A stretch of DNA of 60,743 bases from Acidisoma sp. L85. GTDB lineage: Bacteria; Pseudomonadota; Alphaproteobacteria; Acetobacterales; Acetobacteraceae. The position numbers were made by a program, and so were the translations under genes. The DNA is taken from positions 153,518 through 214,260 of the forward strand of contig NZ_LMUQ01000037.1 in the NCBI RefSeq assembly GCF_009765865.1. Direction: 5' to 3'. The notes under the pieces were generated by a model. The model was not told where the DNA came from. It did not search any database and worked only from the letters and a program-made list of their open reading frames with translations. Positions 44,177 to 52,051 of this stretch are shown in pieces (position 1 is the first letter of the stretch; the number at the start of each line of letters is the position of its first letter).

Positions 44177-44941
44177 TCAGCGCTTCGGGGCGACCAGGGC
44201 GAAATGCGCACCCTGCGGATCAATGCATTGCACGATCCACTGACCACCGGGAACTTCCGTCGGACCCATCAAAAGGGTGCCCGCGGCGGTCTTCACGCGC
44301 TCGACCGCGGCATCGATTGCCGGGACGTTGAAGTAGTAGCCCCAATTCGGATACGGGACTGCTTCGGGCTTTGTCATCATGCCGCCGGCTGGCTCCTCGC
44401 CGGTCGCAAATAGCTGGTAGGTGCCCATCGGGCCCATATCGAAGCTGTCCGCCTTGGTCCAGCCGAACATCTTTTCATAGAAGGCGAAGGCCGATTTCCA
44501 TTCGCCGGCATAGAGTTCGCGCCAGCCGATCGTGCCGGGCGTCCCTAGGGGCAAGGCAGGCGGTGCTTTGTCGATAAGACCCTTGGCGACATAGAAGACG
44601 GCGCCTTGCGGATCCGCGACGACCGCGAAGCGGATGATGCCGGGAACGGTTTCCGGCTCGTGCTTCACATTGCCGCCTTCCTGCTTCAGCTTGGCGACAG
44701 CCGCGTCGACATCATCAACGGCGACGTAGCCAAGCCAAGCGGGCTTTACCCCGCGCTGGGCCACTTCTTCCGGAGTCGCCATGAGACCCGCGACGCCCTG
44801 ACCGTCGACAGTGAACAGCGTGTAGTTCTTGCCGCCGCTGCTGGCATCCTGTGTGTCCCACCCAACGACATCCGAGTAGAATCTCGCTGCCGCCTCCGTA
44901 TCGGTGGTCATGATATCGTACCAGAAGAACTTCCCGTGCAT
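44177..44941 (-). CDS. Two-domain VOC (glyoxalase/bleomycin-resistance fold) protein
   Basis: A 254-residue protein with two VOC repeats (about 1-120 and 128-254), opening GKFFWYDIMTTDTEAAARFY and IGWRELYAGEWKSAFAFYEK. Each repeat has the metal-like edge residues (VGWDTQD; GMMTKPEAVP). This class of double-VOC proteins resembles glyoxalase-like detoxifying or ligand-binding proteins with unknown substrate. It starts 66 bases from the divergent MarR gene and shares an operator-like dyad with it. Confidence 0.88.
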   Translation of the reverse strand: MHGKFFWYDIMTTDTEAAARFYSDVVGWDTQDASSGGKNYTLFTVDGQGVAGLMATPEEVAQRGVKPAWLGYVAVDDVDAAVAKLKQEGGNVKHEPETVPGIIRFAVVADPQGAVFYVAKGLIDKAPPALPLGTPGTIGWRELYAGEWKSAFAFYEKMFGWTKADSFDMGPMGTYQLFATGEEPAGGMMTKPEAVPYPNWGYYFNVPAIDAAVERVKTAAGTLLMGPTEVPGGQWIVQCIDPQGAHFALVAPKR

Positions 44942-44972
44942 TTCGCTTCTCCCTTTCGTTCCCCCAACTCAA

Positions 44973-45001
44973 TTGACATTATGGGTTGATGTCAACATAT
45001 T
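44973..45001 (+). promoter_or_regulatory. marR-VOC control region: dyad over a sigma-70 promoter
   Basis: TTGACAT (44973-44979) and ATGTCAA (44989-44995) are exact reverse complements, nine bases apart. TTGACA is also a consensus -35, 17 bases before CATATT (44996-45001). Transcription would then begin near 45008, exactly at the GTG start of the MarR gene. A repressor on the dyad would cover the promoter. Confidence 0.6.
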
Positions 45002-45007
45002 AGTTTT

Positions 45008-45454
45008 GTGGATGATGTCCCCTTCGAGATTACACTGCAGGTCCGTGATACCTGCCTGTGCCTCGCCGCCCAGCGGGCCGCGCGGGCTCTGGCGCGGCGG
45101 TTCGATGAAGCGCTGCGTCCTTTGGAACTGACGAACGGACAGTTCTCGCTCCTAATGTCGCTCAATCGGCCGAAGCCGGCAGCAATGGGGCCCGTCGCCG
45201 AGTTATTGGCGATGGACCGCACCACACTGACGGCCGCGCTGAAACCGCTCGAGCGCCGAGGGTTGGTAGAAGTGACGGTTGACCCCAAGGATCGCCGCGG
45301 TCGCCTTTTGACGCTGACGACCGAAGGCCAGAGGCGCCTCGCGGAGGCGGTGCCGATATGGAAACACCATCACCGCGAAATCGAAAAACACTTGACCGCG
45401 CCTGACGCTCTTAGGCGCGATTTGGCAATCTTGAGCAGCATCGAGCGTCGGTGA
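45008..45454 (+). CDS. MarR family transcriptional regulator
   Basis: A 148-residue winged-helix regulator. RLNGQF-like block TNGQFSLLMSLNRPKP, then VAELLAMDRTTLTAALKPLERRGLV (recognition helix) and DPKDRRGRLLTLT (wing). It begins at GTG 45008, with no ribosome site; the promoter position suggests a leaderless mRNA. Divergent from the VOC-DUF899 pair, which it probably represses along with itself. Ligand unknown. N-terminal CLCLAAQRAAR includes two Cys residues that might sense oxidants, in line with the CPMC of DUF899. Confidence 0.9.
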   Translation: MDDVPFEITLQVRDTCLCLAAQRAARALARRFDEALRPLELTNGQFSLLMSLNRPKPAAMGPVAELLAMDRTTLTAALKPLERRGLVEVTVDPKDRRGRLLTLTTEGQRRLAEAVPIWKHHHREIEKHLTAPDALRRDLAILSSIERR

Positions 45455-45473
45455 GCGATCGGCGCATCGAACC

Positions 45474-46340
45474 CTAGCGAACGCCGTACTGCCTGAGCCA
45501 GGCGATGGCGCGGCCCCAGGCGGCTTCGGCATCGGCGTGGTTGTAGCTGGGCCGATAGTCGGCGTGGAAACCGTGGCCGGCATCTGGGAAATAAACGATC
45601 TCGACTGTCTTGCCGGCGGCTTGAGCGCGCGCTTCGGTTGTGAAGACGTCAGCCTGGGCGATGCTCGGATCCTCGCCTCCGTAAAGACCCAATAGCGGGC
45701 AGTTCAGTTCCGCCGCCATGTCGATCGGGTTGCGTGGTTGGATGGTGCTCGTGGGACCCGCAACCGGCCCATAGAAGGCGACCGCCGCGCGCAGCCGCTT
45801 GTCGTGTTCCGCGAACAGCCAAACCTCCCGGCCGCCACGGCAGAATCCGATTGTTCCAATCCGAGCGGCGTCCCCCTGATGGGCCGTGGCCCAATCGATG
45901 GCGGCTCCCAGGTCCGTCATTACAGTCGCGTCCGGCGCCTTGAGGATCACATCTCGGAAAATCTTCTCCCCGTCGGTCATTTTCGAGAGGTCGGCCAGTC
46001 GCGCATAGAGCTCCGGCGCTACGGCGAGATAGCCAAGCTTAGCGAGGCGGCGGCAAACATCCTTGATGTAGTCGTGAACACCGAAGATCTCCTCCACCAC
46101 CACCACGATCGGAAACGGTCCCGATCCTTCTGGGCGTGCGAAATAAGCGGGAAGCAGACCGTCCGACACCGGAATCTTAGTCTCACCAACCGTCAGACCC
46201 GTCGCATCCGTGTGGATCTGCTGTGCTTCGGCGCGCGGCGTCGCCAAAGTGAGGCCACTGATCAGGCTGGTCATTACAAAACCACGGCGGGTCAGGATTG
46301 AGAGATCGTCTGGTGTCACAGGGTGTCCTTTCGATAGCAT
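45474..46340 (-). CDS. Dienelactone hydrolase family protein, Tat-exported
   Basis: A 288-residue alpha/beta hydrolase. SILTRRGFVMTSLISGLTLATPRAEA is a Tat-type signal, followed by the DLH core: IVVVVEEIFGVHDYIKDVCRRLA (with the conserved Glu), RIGTIGFCRGGREVWLF (Cys nucleophile in GFCRGG), GLYGGEDPS (Asp), and DAGHGFHAD (His). Cleaves dienelactone-like or other small ester substrates, in the periplasm if exported. The start is uncertain; ATG at 46338-46340 is used because the signal begins just after. Convergent with the MarR gene. Confidence 0.85.
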   Translation of the reverse strand: MLSKGHPVTPDDLSILTRRGFVMTSLISGLTLATPRAEAQQIHTDATGLTVGETKIPVSDGLLPAYFARPEGSGPFPIVVVVEEIFGVHDYIKDVCRRLAKLGYLAVAPELYARLADLSKMTDGEKIFRDVILKAPDATVMTDLGAAIDWATAHQGDAARIGTIGFCRGGREVWLFAEHDKRLRAAVAFYGPVAGPTSTIQPRNPIDMAAELNCPLLGLYGGEDPSIAQADVFTTEARAQAAGKTVEIVYFPDAGHGFHADYRPSYNHADAEAAWGRAIAWLRQYGVR

Positions 46341-46523
46341 TGTGAAACCATAGCCGCGACGGTCATGCGGCGGCATGCAAGTCATGCGGCCCTCATGCTT
46401 GTCAATGTCGCAGCTGGAGAACGAATAGTTACGCTTTACGATCTTGGCACATGAAAGCATAGCCTTCGCAGCGAGCGGGTTCAGGGTGCATGATACGCCG
46501 TCCCGTCAGCGAAAGGTTAGACC

Positions 46524-47246
46524 ATGTCCGCCACCGAGGCCCCGACTTACGTCGTCGACGAACGCAACCGCGTGAAGCGCCGGCATGACCGTGGGTCCTA
46601 CGATCACGAGACGGTCCACCGGCTGCTCGATGCCGCGGCACTCTGCCACGTCTCCTATGTCGTCGATGGTCTGCCCTACTGCACGCCCACCCTCTTCTGG
46701 CGCGAGGAAACGCGGCTCTACTGGCACGGCAGCAGCGCGAGCCGCATGTTGCGAAACCTTTCGGACGGACAGCCGGCCTGCCTCACGGTGACGCATCTCG
46801 ACAGCCTCGTTCTCGCGCGCTGCGGTTTCAACCACTCGGCCGACTACCGCTCGGTGATGGCTTTTGGGCGGGCTCGGCTCGTCACCGAGCCCGAGGAAAA
46901 ACGCCGCGCCCTTGTGATGATGGTGGATCGTTTCTTTCCTGGCCGCACGGCACAGTTGCGCGCGAGCACGGACCAGGAAATCAAGGCGACGTCAGTTGTG
47001 ACGATGGAAATCGAGCGGGCGTCAGCGAAAATCCGCGCCAAGGGCGTTGCGGATGACGATGAAGATTACGCGCTCCCGATCTACGCGGAGCGCCTTCCGG
47101 TCCACACCGTCATTGGCGAGCCTGAGGCGTGCCCCCGGTTGCTATTGGGTGTCGAGCGGCCGGCGAACCTTGCGGGCTATCTGGCCGAACGGCCGCTCGA
47201 GGAGGCACTCGCGGAGGCCTATGCCGAGGCTTACGCGCGCGGCTAG
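46524..47246 (+). CDS. Pyridoxamine-5'-phosphate-oxidase-family flavin-binding protein
   Basis: A 240-residue protein with the FMN-binding split barrel: VKRRHDRGSYDHETVHRLLD, CHVSYVVDGLPYCTPTLFW, RLYWHGSSASRMLRNL, DYRSVMAFGRARLV and a C-terminal segment EIKATSVVTMEIERASAKI with ELPVH-like RLPVHTVIGE. Similar genes are common in proteobacteria; the substrate is unknown. The TAG stop lies in the left CTAG of repeat copy 4, so the protein end AYARG may have been reset by repeat insertion. Confidence 0.87.
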   Translation: MSATEAPTYVVDERNRVKRRHDRGSYDHETVHRLLDAAALCHVSYVVDGLPYCTPTLFWREETRLYWHGSSASRMLRNLSDGQPACLTVTHLDSLVLARCGFNHSADYRSVMAFGRARLVTEPEEKRRALVMMVDRFFPGRTAQLRASTDQEIKATSVVTMEIERASAKIRAKGVADDDEDYALPIYAERLPVHTVIGEPEACPRLLLGVERPANLAGYLAERPLEEALAEAYAEAYARG

Positions 47247-47426
47247 GACAGGATGACCTGATACTGAACGGCGAACCAAAGATCCGTCATGGCATGCGAG
47301 GCGGGGCGGCCCCCCGCATGCCATCCACGCCTTGCCTTCGTCACGCAAAGCAAAGGCGTGGATGCTCGGCCTGCGCCGAGCAGGACGTGGAGGAATGAAA
47401 GGTTCAGACCAGAGATATCCGGCTAG
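47243..47426 (+). repeat. MITE-like palindromic repeat, copy 4 of 5
   Basis: CTAG to CTAG (47243-47246 and 47423-47426), 184 bases, the largest copy; one hairpin carries an extra GC-rich insert (GAGGCGGGGCGGCCCCCCGC). Both CTAG ends provide TAG stop codons: for the rightward flavin protein and for the leftward isomerase gene. Inner blocks GATACTGAACGGCGAACC, GTCATGGCATGCG...CGCATGCCATCCACGCC, GGCGTGGATGCTCGGCC...GCGCCGAGCAGGACGTGG and GGTTCAGACCAGAGATATCC match other copies. Confidence 0.88.
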
Positions 47427-48478
47427 GAAAGACCCAGCATGCGCTTCACCCCGGAACGGCCAGCCTCCTGATCAATGAAGTCCTCAAAGGTCGAGGTACT
47501 CACTTTGATCAGATGATCGGCGATAAACTTGGCCCCTTCCCGCGCGCCGTCCATGCGGTCCTTGATGGCGCATTCCCATTCTAGAACCGCCCATCCGTCG
47601 AAACCATGAACTGAGAGCTGCGAGAAGATCGAACGGAAGTCGATGTCACCATCGCCAAGCGAGCGGAACCGTCCGGCGCGATCCGGCCAATCCGAGAAGC
47701 CGGAATAGACGCCTTGCTTCGCCGTTGAGCGCAACTCGGCGTCCTTAACGTGAAAGGCTTTGATTCGCTCGTGATAGACGTCGATGAAGCCGACATAGTC
47801 CAGGTTCTGCAGGCGGAAATGCGACGGGTCATAGGCGATGCAGCAACGCTTATGACCATCGAGCAGATCCAGGAACCGCTCGAAGGTTGTGCCATCGAAA
47901 AGATCCTCGCCGGGATGGAGCTCGAAACAGGCATCCACGCCATGCTCCTCATGCTCGTCCAGGATTGGGCGCCACCGGCGCGCGAGTTCCTCGAATGCCT
48001 CCTTGATCAGGCCAGGGGGGCGAGGCGGCCAAGGGTAGACATAGGGCCAGGCGAGACCACCCGAGAAGGTGACGTGCGACTTGAGACCCAGATTGCGGCT
48101 CGCTCGGGCACCGAACTTCACCTGTTCCACCGCCCATTGCTGACGCGCCGCGGGATTGCCTCGCACATGAGGAGCCGCAAACGCATCAAAGGGTTCGTCG
48201 AAGGCTGGATTGACCGCCACGAGCTGCCCTTGCAGATGGGAGGCGAGTTCGGTGATCACCACGCCGCTTTTATCCGCGGTAGCCTTGAGGTCGTCGCAAT
48301 AGGCCACGCTCTCGGCGGCTTTTTGCAGGTCGATGAGGCGCGTATCCCAAGCGGGAATTTGGACGCCCTTGTAGCCAAGTGACGCGGCCCAGCCACAGAT
48401 TTCAGCGAAACTATTGAACGGCGCTTCATCGCCGGCGAATTGAGCCAAATAGATCGCAGGTCCCTTGATCGTCTTCAT
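47423..48478 (-). CDS. Sugar phosphate isomerase/epimerase (AP endonuclease 2-type TIM barrel)
   Basis: A 351-residue TIM barrel of the xylose-isomerase-like family (IolE/IolI type). GPAIYLAQF and ASLGYKGVQIPAWD begin it; FELHPGEDLF, CIAYDPSHFRLQ, KAFHVKDAEL and AVLEWECAI carry the metal-binding Glu/Asp/His set. Such enzymes isomerise or dehydrate inositol or sugar derivatives. No inositol operon is nearby. GGGGGAG precedes the ATG at 48476-48478, so I do not use the longer frame. The stop comes from repeat copy 4. Confidence 0.88.
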   Translation of the reverse strand: MKTIKGPAIYLAQFAGDEAPFNSFAEICGWAASLGYKGVQIPAWDTRLIDLQKAAESVAYCDDLKATADKSGVVITELASHLQGQLVAVNPAFDEPFDAFAAPHVRGNPAARQQWAVEQVKFGARASRNLGLKSHVTFSGGLAWPYVYPWPPRPPGLIKEAFEELARRWRPILDEHEEHGVDACFELHPGEDLFDGTTFERFLDLLDGHKRCCIAYDPSHFRLQNLDYVGFIDVYHERIKAFHVKDAELRSTAKQGVYSGFSDWPDRAGRFRSLGDGDIDFRSIFSQLSVHGFDGWAVLEWECAIKDRMDGAREGAKFIADHLIKVSTSTFEDFIDQEAGRSGVKRMLGLS

Positions 48479-48630
48479 TTTTTTCTCCCCCGGGCGAGGT
48501 TGCCGCATACGCCGGCTATTTGCAAAGCAATGTAGACCGGTTTTCCGGGGGCGAACCAGAACACGGCCACGCGCGCGGCCACTCAATGAAACCTGTGCAG
48601 CGGTTCGGTGGCAGCGGCACGTCAGCGAAG

Positions 48631-48957
48631 TTACGGCAAGGACGCTGCCCGCAAAGCCGCCTCATATGCCATCCGCACCCACTTCGCCATGATATCGGGG
48701 TTGTCGAAGGCGTCTTCTGGGATCGACCAGTAAGGCATTTTGACCGCCTTCCTGGTCTTGTTCTCGTACGCCCATTGCGTCGCGCCGGCGGCCTCGAACT
48801 TCGGCGCGCTGAGGGCGTCTGCCTTCAGCAGGATCTCGTCACTGACTTCGAGCGCCAGGATATGGCCCCTGTGATAGATGCCTTTGCCACCAAACATGCG
48901 CCGGATGGTGATCGGGCCTAGGGAAGAGAACATCTCCTCTATTTCAGCGTTGTCCAT
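48631..48957 (-). CDS. TfoX/Sxy N-terminal domain protein
   Basis: A 108-residue protein with the Sxy N-domain: MFSSLGPITIRRMFGGKGIYHRG, LALEVSDEILLKAD, KFEAAGATQWAYENKTRKAVKMPYWSIPE. TfoX proteins activate competence genes with CRP in gammaproteobacteria; alphaproteobacterial single-domain forms have unknown roles. It follows the methyltransferase gene by 41 bases on the same strand. Confidence 0.88.
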   Translation of the reverse strand: MDNAEIEEMFSSLGPITIRRMFGGKGIYHRGHILALEVSDEILLKADALSAPKFEAAGATQWAYENKTRKAVKMPYWSIPEDAFDNPDIMAKWVRMAYEAALRAASLP

Positions 48958-48998
48958 CTGGCTTTCTCATAGGGCGCGGACCTGGTGGGCCTTTCGCT

Positions 48999-49766
48999 TC
49001 AGGGCTTACGAAACAGCAGCACGAAGTTGTCAGCCTCGCCGACCGCTGCATAGCGGGCGTGGTCTTTCTCGCCCAAGGCGAAAGTCGGCGGCAGTGTCCA
49101 GACGCCTTTCGGCCAATCCGTCGTGTCTTTCGGATTGGCGTTGATCTCGGAGCTGCCGACGAAGACGAAACCGGCCTGTTGCACCAGGGCGATGGCGTAA
49201 TCCTGGCGTACATAGCCGCTGACCGCATGCGGATCCTGCGGCCGGTCGGGGCGAGCGCGATGGTCCTCGACGCCCAAAACCCCGCCAGGCTTCAGGGCGA
49301 CGAAGAAGGCCGCGAGCATCTGGCTCGCCTCATTCGTCGCCATCCAATCATGCAGATTGCGGAACGTGACGACGACATCGGCCGAGCCCCGCGGGGCGAT
49401 GGTGTAATGGCTGTCCCCTAGCTCGGTGGTTTCGGCTTTTGGAAAGCGGGTGCGAAACGACGCTGCCTGCTTGCCGGGCGGCAGGGCGGCGACGTAGTGT
49501 CCGTGGCCCCGCAGGTAAGGCATCAGGATTTCCGTCCAATAGCCGCCGCCGGGCCATATCTCGACCAGCTTTGCGTCCGGCTTCACGCCGAAGAAGCGGA
49601 GTTCCTCCGCCGGATGACGCACCGGGTCACGCGCGATGAAGGCGGCGCTGCGTGCCGGCGAAGCGATGGCCTGCTGGAGGGCGTTGTCGTCGCTTTGCGC
49701 CAGGGCAGCTGTCGCCACGGACATCAGTGCCGCCGTGCCGGCGAGCAGTCGTGCAATAGAGGTCAT
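48999..49766 (-). CDS. Exported class I SAM-dependent methyltransferase-like protein
   Basis: A 255-residue protein with a signal peptide (MTSIARLLAGTAALMSVATAALAQS), then a methyltransferase fold of the COG4798 group. LVEIWPGGGYWTEIL is motif I (Gly-x-Gly with acidic start), VVVTFRNLHDWM is motif II/III-like, and LKPGGVLGVEDHRA is motif IV. S-adenosylmethionine in the periplasm is unusual, so it may be inactive or bind another cofactor; the group is widespread in proteobacteria. The ATG at 49764-49766 opens the signal. Confidence 0.85.
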   Translation of the reverse strand: MTSIARLLAGTAALMSVATAALAQSDDNALQQAIASPARSAAFIARDPVRHPAEELRFFGVKPDAKLVEIWPGGGYWTEILMPYLRGHGHYVAALPPGKQAASFRTRFPKAETTELGDSHYTIAPRGSADVVVTFRNLHDWMATNEASQMLAAFFVALKPGGVLGVEDHRARPDRPQDPHAVSGYVRQDYAIALVQQAGFVFVGSSEINANPKDTTDWPKGVWTLPPTFALGEKDHARYAAVGEADNFVLLFRKP

Positions 49767-49930
49767 GGATTGGTTATCTACCTCTCGGTCGCGGGGATCC
49801 AGGGGCGCCACGATTACGGGGCGTGATAGGCGCCTTGCGCCTGGCACAGCCGGGGTTACGCTTTGTAGCGTCCCGGGTTGCGAATTTCGGGCTACCGCTT
49901 GTCCCCATTGGGGGCGGAGCAGAGAAAGCG

Positions 49931-50170
49931 ATGCATCCGGAGTTTCGAACGGTCCTATGGTTCGTCGCGAGGCTTCTCGCGGGGCCGGACCACCCTGAAG
50001 ATGGCGGGTTCGACAACGAGCCGCCCAGCCGGCGAGGCGCCGTCATCGCGCTCGTGTTCCTTGTGCTGCTGGGCTTGTTCGGGCTCTGGATCAGTCGCGC
50101 ATTGCGAGATACCGGCAAGTTGCAGGATTGTGTCATGCAGGGGCGGACGAACTGCGTGCCCAGCCAATAA
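49931..50170 (+). CDS. Small one-helix membrane protein of unknown function
   Basis: A 79-residue protein: soluble head (FRTVLWFVARLLAGPDHPED), basic SRRGAVIALVFLVLLGLFGLW helix near residues 37-55, and a small tail with two Cys residues (LQDCVMQGRTNCVP). A Cys-containing tail of this form recurs in other alphaproteobacterial small proteins I recall, but I cannot name a family. A GGAG-rich region stands before the ATG at 49931; the longer frame from 49823 is unsupported. The next gene starts 18 bases later, probably co-transcribed. Confidence 0.7.
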   Translation: MHPEFRTVLWFVARLLAGPDHPEDGGFDNEPPSRRGAVIALVFLVLLGLFGLWISRALRDTGKLQDCVMQGRTNCVPSQ

Positions 50171-50188
50171 CCAATGCGGGAGTGAACC

Positions 50189-50419
50189 GTGACCGAGTTC
50201 GAGAATGAGCTGATGGACCGGCTGCAAACGATCGCGGATCAGAAATTCGGCGGCCATCTGACGATCCTGAAATTCACCACGAACTGGCGCATTTGCTTCG
50301 GCTCCCCGGAGGGGGAGGATCTCTGGAACGACATTCAGAAGATGCCGGTTGGCCGTAGTTTCGCGGAGGCCGCGCAGAAGGCGGTCAATGATCCGCGTAC
50401 TTTTGGAGTGGAAGCCTAG
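50189..50419 (+). CDS. Small soluble protein of unknown function
   Basis: A 76-residue protein. ENELMDRLQTIADQKFGGHL looks helical; TILKFTTNWRICFG forms a strand pair; LWNDIQKMPVGRSFAEAAQKAV is another helix. The form resembles small HicB-like or 'DUF'-type proteins but I recognise none. The GTG start at 50189 has GGGAG before it. The TAG stop is part of the CTAG at the left end of repeat copy 5. Confidence 0.7.
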   Translation: MTEFENELMDRLQTIADQKFGGHLTILKFTTNWRICFGSPEGEDLWNDIQKMPVGRSFAEAAQKAVNDPRTFGVEA

Positions 50420-50581
50420 GGGGATGTCTTCTGTTGAAACCCTCGCTATCCCACCACGTCATGCTCGGCGAAGGCCGAGCATCCACGCCTGCTTTCGTCA
50501 CGCAGGCAAGGCGTGGATGGCATGCCTTCGCATGCCATGACGCATCTTTGCCTCACGGTTCAGTATCAGATCATAACGCCG
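50416..50581 (-). repeat. MITE-like palindromic repeat, copy 5 of 5 (inverted)
   Basis: Inverted relative to copies 1, 3 and 4. CTAG (50416-50419), GGGGATGTCTT, then GTCATGCTCGGCGAAGGCCGAGCATCCACGCC hairpin (23-base core perfect), CTGC/GCAG stem, GGCGTGGATGGCATGCC...GCATGCCATGACGC hairpin, and GGTTCAGTATCAGATCATAACG. CTAG at its start gives the TAG stop of the small gene at 50189. It lies between convergent genes. Confidence 0.85.
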
Positions 50582-50603
50582 TAAGAAGAAGCCACGCCTC
50601 TTC

Positions 50604-51854
50604 CTAGCGCGACGACTCCTCCGGCGTGGAGTGGCGTATGGGCTTCGTTCGACTCAGATAAACGCCGGCCGCACCGAGCACCATCAAGGCGGAAGTGCCG
50701 AGAAATACCGCGCGCATGCCGATGCGGCCGCCAACCAAGCCTCCGAGTAGCGGCCCGGCCACCTGCCCGACAAATTGCGCCGAGGTCGAATAGCCGAGAA
50801 TGCGGCCGGCCATGCCATCCACCACACTATGGCGAATGACGCTCGTGACGCAGGGCAAGAGACCGCCCAGCGCCAGCCCCATCAGGAAACGGAGCCCGAT
50901 GAGTTGCCACGCCGCCGTCACGAAGGCTTGCGGGATCAGCAACAGCCCGGAGACGAGAAGCGCGCCGATGATCACGTTCCAATGCCCGATGCGATCCGCC
51001 AGCTTCCCGAGCCGTGACGCGGACAGGATGCTCCCCAAGGCGGCGGCGGCCATGACGACACCCGACACCAGCGTCACGCGCGACGAATTTTCGACGAGAT
51101 GGGCGACGTAGAGCGTGATGATCGGCTCGATCGACATGGTGGCCAGCATCAGCAGCAGCCCGGTCACCAGCATGGCGATGATCGGCCGCTTGTTGGGGAG
51201 CGCTTTCCAGCCGCCGCGCGAGATGTTGTGCCGGGCCCGGGCAGGGCGCGGTTCCTCCTTGATGAGGGTGGTGGTCGCGATGAAGGTCAGGAAGATGACG
51301 CCGCCGGCCAGCCAGAAGGTGCCGCGGATACCGATGAGCGGGGGCAGCACGCCGCCGATCAGCGGCCCGACCAGATTTCCCGCCATGATGCCCGAGGACA
51401 AGGTGCCCAGCGCCCAGCCGGAGCGCGCCCTCGGGGTTTGGGTCGCGACAAGGATCGTCGAGCCAGACGCGTAGCCACCCGCGAAGCCGGCCAGCAGCCG
51501 CAGCGCCACCAGCTCCCAGACATTATGCGCCATGCCGATCAGGGACATGACCACCGCCATGCCCAGGCTCGCCCGGATCAGCATGAGTTTGCGGCCGTAG
51601 CGGTCGGCGAGGCGTCCCCAGATGGGTGCCACCAGCGCCGCCGCGAAGAAGGTCGCGCCATAGGCGATGCCGGACCACTGCGCGATGGCCGCGTGACCCG
51701 AGACGCCGAGCTGCTCCACGTAGAGTGGCAGGAACGGCAGCAGCAGGGTCATCGCGACGATGGTGGTGAAGGAACCGACAAGGCAGACGGCGAGGTTCCT
51801 GCGCCAATGCTTGTCTTCCCACTGGTCTGGTGACTGTTCGTCTGGCGCTGACAT
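50604..51854 (-). CDS. MFS multidrug-type transporter
   Basis: A 416-residue, 12-helix major facilitator. DRYGRKLMLIRASLGMAVVMSLIGMA has the loop 2-3 motif A; RLLAGFAGGYASGSTILVATQ motif B region; LSSGIMAGNLVGPLIGG the drug-antiporter motif C. It is similar to MdtG/TetA-type exporters, with unknown substrate. A cytosolic Trp/Lys-rich N-terminus EDKHWRRNLAVCL precedes helix 1. The ATG at 51852-51854 follows AGGA. Divergent from the cinA gene. Confidence 0.9.
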   Translation of the reverse strand: MSAPDEQSPDQWEDKHWRRNLAVCLVGSFTTIVAMTLLLPFLPLYVEQLGVSGHAAIAQWSGIAYGATFFAAALVAPIWGRLADRYGRKLMLIRASLGMAVVMSLIGMAHNVWELVALRLLAGFAGGYASGSTILVATQTPRARSGWALGTLSSGIMAGNLVGPLIGGVLPPLIGIRGTFWLAGGVIFLTFIATTTLIKEEPRPARARHNISRGGWKALPNKRPIIAMLVTGLLLMLATMSIEPIITLYVAHLVENSSRVTLVSGVVMAAAALGSILSASRLGKLADRIGHWNVIIGALLVSGLLLIPQAFVTAAWQLIGLRFLMGLALGGLLPCVTSVIRHSVVDGMAGRILGYSTSAQFVGQVAGPLLGGLVGGRIGMRAVFLGTSALMVLGAAGVYLSRTKPIRHSTPEESSR

Positions 51855-52051
51855 CCATGCTTCCTGCGCGGGGCGATGCCCTGTTCCATCTTGTTTGAAC
51901 ACAGGTTCCGGGTGCCGTCTTCGGTGGCCCGGTCTGGGCTGCATCCCTTTGGGGGCGGAGCGGCGCTGGTGCGTGGAAGGCCCGACTTGGGAACTGCGCG
52001 GAACCCGCTCTAACATGCCCCGGTGAGCGTCGGCAGGAGTTGTCCAGGACT

